Of a stretch of 64,000 nt of DNA, positions 56,300 through 64,000 are shown in pieces. Position 1 is the stretch's first letter, and every line of letters starts with the position of its first letter. Made by a program: the position numbers and the translations under genes. Source of the DNA: Amorphophallus konjac (Eukaryota > Streptophyta > Magnoliopsida > Alismatales > Araceae); the NCBI GenBank assembly GCA_022559845.1, contig CM040128.1:179296413-179360412 (forward strand). Direction: 5' to 3'. The notes under the pieces were generated by a model that had not been told where the DNA came from, did not search any database, and saw only the letters and a program-made list of their open reading frames with translations.

Positions 56300-57830
56300 A
56301 AGCAAATGGCGCCCCTGCAGAGAGTCTCCATTTAAAGGATGACTCTCTGGAGGGTCACTATTCAACAAATTGGCACCCCAGGGGCTGCCATGTCTTAGGA
56401 AATGGGGGCCTGCTTAAGGGGCGCCCATTCAAGTTTCAACGTTTTTCTTTTCTTTTCTTTTTGATACAAGGGAAATGGCGCCCCTCAACAGTGTCACCAT
56501 TTAAATGGCGAACCTGCAGGTGGTCTTCAATTCTTTAAATGGTGCCCTAGACAGGGGCGCCCATTCCTCAATCTCACATACGCACCGGGCAGGTACGTTT
56601 TGGGACACAAGTCACTATTCATGAATTCTAAAGTTCTCATAATCAAGAAATAAGGATATAGACAGGTAGAGGAAAATATCAGGATCGCAGAAACATATTC
56701 ATGCAAGAATTTTATGGTTTAGTTCAATAGATATTGATATTTGAATGTGTTGATCATCAATTGCTGGAAAATGAATTGACAACACTTCACATGGTCTTCA
56801 ATCAAATGGCGCCCTAGACAGGGGCGCCCCTTTAGGAAATGGCGCACTGGTCAGGGGCACCCTTTACCTGAGGGCTGGACTTTCTCTGTTTTATAAATAT
56901 ATATGTATCTCTTGTAAAACAGGTTATATACTAGGGCTAAAACATGATTATTTAAGGCTATAAAAATTGGTGTAATGAGATATATATATATATTTGAATC
57001 CTGTGAAATCAGTATAACAGACTATGTATCAGACTATGTAAAAACTGGTGTAACAGGCTATAGTTGTTCTACTTAAAACCCGTGTAACATGCTATAGAGT
57101 ATGTTCTACTTAAAACTCGTGTAACATGCTATAGGAATAGGATGCATGGCATGACAGATGGATTATACTAGCATGTTATGTTACCCTATTTTAGCTACGG
57201 GTTGGGCTAGATCTTGAGAACACCTACCTTTTTGGAGGAGTATACGTGGTACAGATGAAAGAATAAGAAATCCAAGGAAGAAGCCACGCGTTCTCCGCCG
57301 CCGCAAAGCTCCAGCAGCAGGACGTAGAGTGTCGGAAAGACGCTCCTTCACGTCTTCCGAGCGAAAGAAGGGAAATATTCCCTTCTGTAAGCAACACTGA
57401 TAATGGCAGTAGCCTCTGCCTGTGCTTCGGAGGGAAATAGTTATAAGAAATCTGGTTGCCAATGTAAAGCTTTGGTTTATTGCCTTGCGAGTCCGGTTGG
57501 GGAACAAGATCCGAGATCATTGCTGTCCATGGTCAAATGGTGCTTTGCTAGCTAAATGAAGTTCTTCGTGCCTCAACCTTCTAGAAGCACTTTGTAAATG
57601 GCACCCTGATATAGGGGCGACCTTTAAATGGGTGACCCTGTTCATGTAAGTGACGCTTTTACGTGAGGGCGTCCATTCTTCATGGCTTTAGACAAAACTG
57701 CAACCTTCACGTGTTGGTCTTTAAGATGTATGCATATATTAATATATAATTGGTTGGTGGCCCCTGAAGGAAATGGCACCCTTGCATGGGGGCTCCTATT
57801 TAGTGAATGGCGCCATGGTAAGGGGCGCCC
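56300..57830. repeat. 21-nt GGCGCC-N9-GGCGCC modules in element D LTR
   Basis: Inverted modules of constant length: 56405-56425, 56541-56561, 56808-56828, 56841-56861 and 57809-57829, all 21 nt; 57775-57796 is 22 nt. Pairs are 33 to 34 bp apart (56808/56841, 57775/57809). Examples: GGCGCCCTAGACAGGGGCGCC and GGCGCCATGGTAAGGGGCGCC. They are usually preceded by aaat and followed by cattc or tttta. More decayed copies lie at about 56307, 56477 and 57600. Confidence 0.85.
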
Positions 57831-58016
57831 ATTCCCTTTGGGTTGGAAAAAGAGAGACCCCACTACGTACTACCCATGTGTTGGCATTAAGTGATGTTGG
57901 GCTTTGTATATTTATATAGTAGCCCTCATAAGGTATGGTTCTTTTTATAAGGCTTTCATGTAGGATTGTTTATCTAAGAAGTTCAACTTCTCTATTATTT
58001 TATCGGGGGTGCTATA

Positions 58017-58920
58017 AGAACAAAAAGACCCTTCCACTCTGGCTCAGACCTTTCGTCCGAATAGAGAACAAAAAGACATTCCACTCTGGGTCGGACTTCC
58101 CGTCCCGGCTAGAGAACAAAAAGACCCTTCCATTCTGGCTCAGACCTTTCGTCCGGCTAGAGAACAAACAGACCTTTCACTATGAGTCAGACTTCCCGTC
58201 CCGGCTAGAGAACAAAAAGACCCCTATCACTATGGATCGGACCTTCCGTCTGGCTAGAGAACAAAAAGTCCTTTCACTCTGAGTCAGACTTCCCATCCCA
58301 GCTAGAGAATAAAAAGACCCTTCCACTCTGGATCGGACCCTTCATCCAGCTAGAGAACAAAAAGACCATTCCACTCTAGATCGGACCTTCCGTCTGGCTA
58401 GAGAACAAAAAGACCTTTCACTCTTAGTCGGACTTCCTATCCTGGCTTGAGAATAAAAATACCCTTCCACTCTAGATCGGACCCTTCGTCCAGCTAGAGA
58501 AGAAAAAGACCATTCCACTCTGGATCGGACCTTCCGTCCGGCTAGAGAACAAAAAGATCTATTTCACTCTGAGTCAGACTTCCCATCCAGGATAGAAAAT
58601 AAAAAGACCATTCCACTCTGGATCGGACCTTTCATCCGCCTAGAGAACCAAAAAGACCCTTCCATGTCGGCCCAGACCTTTCGTCTGAAGTCGATGAATA
58701 AAAAGTCCCCTTGCTTTGACTCGGACCTTCCATCCAAGTCAATGAGTAAAAGGACCTCTTTCCTTTGGCCCAGACCTTTCGTTTGGAGTCGATGAATAAA
58801 AAGACCCCTTGCTTTGGCTTGGACCTTCCGTCCAAGTCAACAAATAAAAAGACCTCTTTCCTTTGGCCCCGACCTTCCGTATGGATTCGATGAATAAAAA
58901 TACCCCTTTGCTTTGACACT
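58017..58920 (+). repeat. 48-bp tandem repeat with CGGACCTTCCGTCCG core
   Basis: AGAACAAAAAGACC-type units start at 58017, 58065, 58113, 58161, 58209 and 58258, a 48 to 49-bp period continuing to about 58640. They then grade into units with tgaataaaaag that reach about 58920, and more decayed ones to about 59100. Each unit has a 15-nt inverted core such as CGGACCTTCCGTCCG or CAGACCTTTCGTCCG. About 18 to 22 units in all. Confidence 0.9.
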
Positions 58921-60633
58921 CAACCCCGTGTCAATGAATAAACCACGTCAGCCTCCGGCACCCTGTCGGAGTTGACGAATAAACCTTTGACTCGAACTTT
59001 CCACCCAAGCCAACAAGCACACAAACTTCTCCCGCCCCATCGGGCTCATTACAAAACCTTCGACTTGGACCTCCCGTCCAAGTCAATAAATAAACATCCC
59101 TCTTTACCCAATACGAGCTGCCAATCCCCTTGGGATTAACCTCACCCCGTCAACTTAGACCTTTCATCTAGGTCTACGCATAAAACCCTGTCTGTTTGCT
59201 TCGACATCGACCCAATGCCGATGACTAAACCTCTCTCGAGCTAAACTTCTCGGCCAGCATGCTCTCTGTGGTGAAGCGAACCCCTCATCCCTTCACTGAA
59301 GGGGTGAGCGCTTTCCCACAAATTTACACCGGATCTATGGTCTACAGGTTCGTAAAATAATATGCTCAAGAAGTCCACACCCATGGGCCCCGCGCACTCG
59401 TCCCTGGCTTGTGCCACCCACGGGTGGGGGGGACATTTGTGGACACTTGAAATTCGCCAACAAGAACTTCAGACCGAACAAGAGCAACGGAGAAAGAAAA
59501 GGAGTACATCCAAGCATGTATACCGACGCATGCACGTATACCGATGCATACGATAACAAAAAGACAATGAAGAAAATAACAAAAAAAGAAAATGACGAAA
59601 ACAAAAAGAATCACATGAAAGGGCCCATTGAATCGGCGCCAAGGCTCCTCCCTTGGCATGAATCGGCCAAGCCCACGACAGCATGAACCGGCCCCAAGCC
59701 TCCCCCTTGGCATGCTCGAATCGGCGCAAGAAGACCATGGCCACTTGAACTGGCGCTCTCCTCCTTGCCTCATGAATCGGCACCAAGGCCCCGGCCCATG
59801 AACCGACAGGCATGCTTGAATCGGTGCGGCGCCCCCTTCTTTTGCACATAAACCAGCGTGAGAGGCCGAGCACCTGAATCGGCGCAAGCCCCCCACCAAT
59901 GGCTGGTCCGGTGCGAGCTCTCCCTTGGCACCATGAACCGGCGCAGCCCTCTCCAACCCACTGATATGGCGCACAAGCCCCTTGTGGGCATGAACCGATG
60001 CGCCACTTCTCCAACCCACTGATACGGCGTGCAAGCCCCTTTTTGGCATGAACCGGCCCACATCTCCACCAATCCACTGAATCGACGCCAGGGCCCCATG
60101 CCCTTGATACGGCACGGCCCTCTCCTCTTTGAACCGGCGTGAGAAATGTCACTTTGACACTATTGATATCCACACGGACTCTGTTTTCATGCTGGATCAC
60201 CTCAAGCAGAATAGGGGAAGAAGAATAGGAGAGAAAGAAGTCCCGCCGGTGACCTCCAGTAAGGCACTTAATGCCCATTTGACGGTCCATCAAAGGATGC
60301 CTACGTGGGCAATTTATCCGCTGGGTAAAGCCCGCGTCTCAGCAATAGACCAACGAGAGGATTCTTCCCCCATCGCCTCAAGCACGAAGCTATCAAACCC
60401 CATCGCATGAGCACGTAATGCTCGTGCGTCTGTCTCACGCTCAAGCCGACAGCACGATGGTAGCATGGTAGAGCCCCCTCGGATATTCTGCAGAATGTCC
60501 CGGCCTCGGACACCCCCCTGTCCTGCGTAAATGGATGAACGACAACGCAATGGCGAACCCATCGCTCTTGGCTTCGAACGAAAAAGGGAGTGGTAGGAGA
60601 TTTCTCCAAAAGAGAGGCCCTCACCTCCACTGC

Positions 60634-60640
60634 TATAAAA
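60634..60640 (+). promoter_or_regulatory. TATA box of Tat-like LTR
   Basis: TATAAAA in cactgctataaaaaggac, about 490 bp downstream of the CGGCGC motif array and 310 bp upstream of an AATAAA. Confidence 0.6.
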
Positions 60641-60942
60641 AGGACTCAAGGCCCGTTAAGGAGGAGGCTGGCGAATGAAAGAAGGGTTCGGCGGGCTAGC
60701 TGCAAGGTAAAAAAAAAGAAGAGAAGAGATCGCCCAGGAGAGCCTAAAGAGAAGAAAAAAGTGTTGAGAGCCCGCCTTCGCGCCTGCTTCAATAGAGTGA
60801 AAGAAAAGAGAGGGAGAGAGTTGAGGCCAGGGGGGAGCCTATGCTTCGTTCCCCCCACTAATGTAGTTTTCTGCTTTCTGCCTTATTTTCTTTTCTTTTT
60901 ACTATGATGTATGTCTCCCTTGTACTGGGTGCTCCTACGGTG

Positions 60943-60948
60943 AATAAA
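60943..60948 (+). terminator. polyadenylation signal of Tat-like LTR
   Basis: AATAAA in a T-rich context (ggtgaataaaaagttttg), downstream of the TATA box at a distance typical of an LTR R region. Confidence 0.5.
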
Positions 60949-61070
60949 AAGTTTTGTTGTGGCAAATGATATGGGTTTTGTCTTGGTCCCCTCCTCTACC
61001 GTAAGAATGCATGGTTCCCCATTTCCTTTTGCCCAGTTCTGGGCTTTCTTCTTTTTATCCTCAACAGATG

Positions 61071-62700
61071 ATGGCATCCATTTCTACGGTGATCACTCCG
61101 GGCCCCCGGGACTTACTTCTTCATAGTATGCTCTCTGGGGGAACCCTGCTTGAGAAGTGAATAGCAACAGCCATATGCCTGGCAACATGCTGGATCTATG
61201 TCCCAGAATCTCAGAAACCACGGCCCGTGGGTTATTGGAACCCCTTTGAAGGCTAGCTCTTGGGTTTTCACACTCACTTTGGGACACGGGGTAGCTATTT
61301 TTAGCTCACCCAAGAATTTTGAGGCCGTCTTGGATCCTTCCGTGGGCGAATCTCTATTTTATTCCTGTCGTCGTTCGCGTCGGGGATCGATGACCGGGGT
61401 GAGGGAAGGAATAAAGTGGGAAAGGAAAATATGGGAGTTTGATATATCTCGGGTATCCTCCTTCATAGTCATATACCTCTCATGGCCTTTTACGAAAGGT
61501 CGAGAGAGGTCGAATGGCACGAAAGGTTTCCAGGGATTAGAGTAACTAGACTGGGGTGCGGGCATGCCGGTCGATTTCTCGACAATCACCCGTGGAGCCG
61601 AAGGTTGACTGGGGAAGCGTCGCCAGGACGCGGCATGGGAGCTCAGGAGGTCGGGTGACACGTGGATAGAGGAGGTTCCATAGGTGCTAGTGCATAGGCG
61701 ATTGTGGGGAATCGTGTACTGGACGTCTTTCCCCACCGACCGCAAGCAGTCAGTGTTTATTTACATCGGATTGAATCCGAACACCTTTGTTCCATGCTGA
61801 AGAGAAGCCTGGATATGTCTGAAGCCATAGATAGAGGACCGAGGTACCCTATAGCTATAGGGGGACCATTGCACTTGACTAGGAGGGTTAATTACCTGGG
61901 GGCAAAGGCACCGGACACACACTGGGTGGTGTGGAGGTGAGGCTGAGACCCGGGTACGTGTATGTGTATTCAACTGGTTTTATTATAACATCCACGTGAG
62001 CTTTATAAATAGGTCGAGGTGGCCAAAGTACAACTGGCGCAAGCGGCGAGACAATTCCGACGCGAGGGTCGGTTCCCGGGTCAATGCTGAACAAGGCAGA
62101 TATCCACGTGTTTTACAGAGGCTCTCCATGAGGAGATCGAGACGAGCCCGGCTGCCTAGGTGGCAGGGGCGGTTGTGGGCTGGCGCCTGATGGAGGCCGG
62201 ACGCGGCTCGAGATGAGCGGTCGGGTCTGGGCCTTGGAAGGTGAGTGTTGTCATACTGGGGAGTCGGGGCCGATCCCAGGAATATTACTTTCGGGCTAGG
62301 GTCCGGCTAACTCGATTCCGTGGTTAGGGCAGTCAGTGGCTAGCTCGGGGAGTGTGGTGGGCTGGCGGTTCCGTGACGGAGACAGGTGCAGCATCATGGC
62401 ATATGCGTAGCCGTCGTAGGGTGGTATGCGCGAGCGGACCCAGGATGCAGCTGTGTTCGCCGTCATCATGATGCCTTATACGCGACGAGGATGGACTTGT
62501 GTGAGATGGCTATACGCCATGTGAGGGAAGTGCGTGTGACATACCCTTGGCATGTATAAGCCATTTGACAAGCCAACCATGTGCGCACTTAGCTCCTCGC
62601 TTCCTTGGTCCTTGCTGGGTGCCTGCGGAGGTCTGAGCTGTTCATTCATGCATCTATCTATTCATGCCCCTTGAGCTTCTAAGGGGACTTTTATAAGGAA
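61071..62700. other. unassigned GC-rich region
   Basis: About 1.6 kb with no coding sequence I can support; the short frames on both strands look random. TATAAATA at 62004-62011 (gctttataaataggtcg) could be a promoter of another LTR. It may be the flank or leader of the Tat-like element. Confidence 0.4.
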
Positions 62701-62840
62701 ATACAAAGGGTCAGGGGGGTTTAGGCGGACCAAGTTGAGGGTAGAACTTTGTCCGCGTAAACCCTTGAGAATAACATTTTAAACCCCCCCATGGGGGAGT
62801 TCACGCGGAGCAAAGTGAGAGAGAGAGAGAGGGTAGTCCC
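62701..62840. repeat. three copies of a GGTTTACGCGGACAAAGTT-like motif
   Basis: A related motif appears direct at about 62714 (gggtttaggcggaccaagtt), inverted at about 62745-62764 (aactttgtccgcgtaaaccc) and direct again at about 62795 (gggagttcacgcggagcaaa). A GA microsatellite (62816-62832) follows. It could fold into a long hairpin. No gene is seen. Confidence 0.6.
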
Positions 62841-63130
62841 CCCTAGAAAATTGGATTTTTTACTTCTTTTGGCCACACTTGTACACAATGTGACCGCAGA
62901 AGAGAAAGGATACAAGGGTTGGACTGGTGGATTGGCTGCTTACACGCGTGGACCGAGAAGGTTGACTTGTGTGACTTCGTGCGATCCCAAGGCCCCGTCG
63001 TCGAGCATCCTTCCATGCACGGGTACACCAATTAACCTTGTTGAGTTATGGTTTTGATGATTGTTGTGATTGTTAAGTTATGGTTTTGATGATAACTAAA
63101 CTTAATGTGTGATTAAGTGATGATAACTAA

Positions 63131-63402
63131 ACTTGTGGTTGATTGCTCATGCTCTTGTTATCTATGTATGGTTGAGATGGCAAATGGCAATGATTACATG
63201 GTCTTGATCCTTGGTTTGCATATGGTGGTTTTACAAGAGGCAAAAGGTTTCATAACCTCTTTAAAAAACTTGTGGTTGATTGCTCATGCTCTTGTTATCT
63301 ATGTATGGCTGAGATGACAAATGGCAATGATTACATGGTCTTGATCCTTAGTTTGCATATGTTAGTTTTACAAGAGGTAAGATGTTTCATAACCTCTTTA
63401 AT
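63131..63402 (+). repeat. 137-bp tandem duplication
   Basis: The unit starting acttgtggttgattgctcat at 63131 repeats at 63268 with a few substitutions. Just before it smaller phrases are also doubled (gttatggttttgatga; gatgataactaaactt). This wording is common at the start of plant copia LTRs, so 63040 onward may be an LTR. Confidence 0.85.
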
Positions 63403-64000
63403 GTGAGCAAGCATGTTATTAACCCTAACTATCTTGCTTGCAGGATTAAACTCATGGCAGTCGCCTGGTGAACCAAACGTGTGGATAAGCACCCTGCTCC
63501 TCTACAATTCAATACATGTTGTATATGTCATTTACTGTCAAGCATCATTGGTAAGATTCTTACCTTGTCATAACCATCAATCTCACCATGGGTATTCCAT
63601 ATACCTCTCATTTCTAAACTTCATTCATGATATTTGAGGTTCACAATGATAACTTGGATTGATAACTTACAAGTTCACTCTTCAAATGCATTAGTTTCTC
63701 ATTCCAATCATGATAATATGCTCAAATGGTCTTGATGTTTCTAATGCATAAACCAAGTGAAATCCAACCCCCAAATGTATGAAATAAACATCTACTTAAA
63801 GTCATTGTTATTTGGATATATTTCATTGGGCTAACACTTCAACTTTGCAGGACTAGGTCATTCCGGTCAACCAGAATCGCCAAACGCGAAAAGTCTCATA
63901 CTGCGAAACTGGCGATCGACCGCCCCAGGTCGACCGAAAATTCTAGGGATCAAATTTCTACAGGGTTTCTCAGTAGCAGTCGACCGCCAGCTTTTACAGG
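63403..64000. other. AT-rich region, possibly copia LTR U3
   Basis: No gene seen. Two similar phrases around ttgcagga (63437 and 63847) lead into gaaccaaacgtg and gccaaacgcg. At the window end GGTCGACCG-like palindromes appear (63913-63940 and 63978-63988), which may begin another motif array cut by the edge. Confidence 0.35.

Larger units (their letters stand above)
52270..57900 (-). mobile_element. Ty3/gypsy element D, 3' half missing
   Basis: The minus strand reads 5' LTR, primer site, gag, protease and reverse transcriptase, then stops at [18 protein letters not shown] where LTR3 ends. RNase H, integrase and 3' LTR are absent here. The frame is unbroken by shifts from 54593 to 52270; only three nonsense codons interrupt it. 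The right end of the LTR is not resolved (about 57900). Confidence 0.8.
54813..57900 (-). repeat. element D 5' LTR (right limit approximate)
   Basis: Begins TGTCACGCCCCAAGTGCGG at 54813 (complement of the LTR 3' end). A minus-strand TATAAAT (plus strand 55810-55816) would place U3 to its right, where the GGCGCC arrays lie (55989-57830). Short caag-based repeats occur at about 55430-55680. I could not find the LTR start; the last module is at 57829 and a different repeat begins at 58017. The minus-strand frames near 57181-57520 look incidental. Confidence 0.6.
58017..61070 (+). mobile_element. 3' end of a Tat-like Ty3/gypsy element: 3' UTR array and LTR
   Basis: A 48-bp tandem array leads to a purine run (cgggtggggggga, 59421-59433) and then an LTR start TGTGGACACTTG at 59438. 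The LTR contains a TATA box and AATAAA. Tandem repeats in the 3' UTR just before the polypurine tract are a known trait of Tat-lineage elements. No gag or pol is present, so only the 3' end survives. The LTR end (about 61070) is a guess. Confidence 0.55.
59438..61070 (+). repeat. Tat-like LTR (end approximate)
   Basis: Starts TGTGGACACTTGAAATTCGCC after the purine run. U3 contains about 20 copies of a GAATCGGCGC or GAACCGGCGC motif between about 59629 and 60145. TATAAAA is at 60634-60640, and AATAAA at 60943-60948. No second LTR is in the window. Minus-strand frames of 249 and 274 codons across 59366-60293 are in the repeated region and match nothing known. Confidence 0.5.

Noticed and set aside
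57181..57520. Minus-strand ORFs of about 100 codons near the D LTR
   Set aside because: Overlapping frames without recognisable domains; no start context or introns supporting a gene.
59366..60293. 249 and 274-codon minus ORFs as host genes
   Set aside because: They overlap each other in different frames across the CGGCGC motif region of the LTR and show no family motif.
1..64000. tRNA, rRNA or host protein-coding genes
   Set aside because: I saw no cloverleaf-like tRNA, rRNA motif or non-transposon protein family; tRNA-like matches are only primer-binding sites.

Overview
The window is plant nuclear DNA made almost entirely of LTR retrotransposons, many nested in one another. The evidence is Ty1/copia and Ty3/gypsy polyproteins, initiator-Met-tRNA primer sites, a plant-type LINE ORF1 with a DUF4283-like domain, and LTRs of 2 to 3.4 kb. 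I found no convincing host gene, tRNA or rRNA. The species cannot be named from this; a repeat-rich seed plant, probably an angiosperm, fits best.

Layout: (1) 1-~6024, minus-strand copia element cut by the window edge; its long 5' LTR carries a dense array of a TGTATAGACTT-like motif. It appears to have inserted into (2) ~6025-~9965, minus-strand Ty3/gypsy element A. (3) ~9966-12428, GC-rich LINE ORF1 fragment. (4) 12429-52269, a tandem array of one Ty3/gypsy chromodomain family ('G'): internal G0, LTR1 (16120-19531), internal G1, LTR2 (30685-33868), internal G2, LTR3 (48929-52269). In G0 and G2 an inverted integrase fragment is joined to the reverse-transcriptase region at the same base. G1 is split by a gag-only LTR element on the minus strand (24076-30576). 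G2 is split by a young, apparently non-autonomous Ogre/Tat-like element (35896-46705; target duplication CTGTC; LTRs nearly identical). (5) 52270-~57900, minus-strand Ty3/gypsy element D with a long 5' LTR. (6) ~58017-~61070, 3' UTR tandem array and LTR of a Tat-like element. (7) ~61070-64000, unassigned DNA, including a 137-bp tandem duplication and probably part of another LTR.

The most striking structure recurs in unrelated elements. The LTR U3 of each family, upstream of its TATA box, holds an array of short family-specific modules. In three families the modules have a nearly fixed length and complementary ends: 18 nt in G (CGGTC-N8-GACCG), 19 nt in the Ogre-like element (ACGCC-N9-GGCGT) and 21 nt in D (GGCGCC-N9-GGCGCC). 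They recur about every 32 to 34 bp. The copia LTR has a non-palindromic 11-mer about every 26-27 bp, and the Tat-like LTR has an AATCGGCGC-type motif. Known plant precedents, such as the U3 repeat boxes of tobacco Tnt1 and the palindromes of Sirevirus LTRs, make an enhancer or dimer-binding role plausible, but that is inference.

All functional statements rest on motif reading and comparison of copies within the window; no database search was possible.
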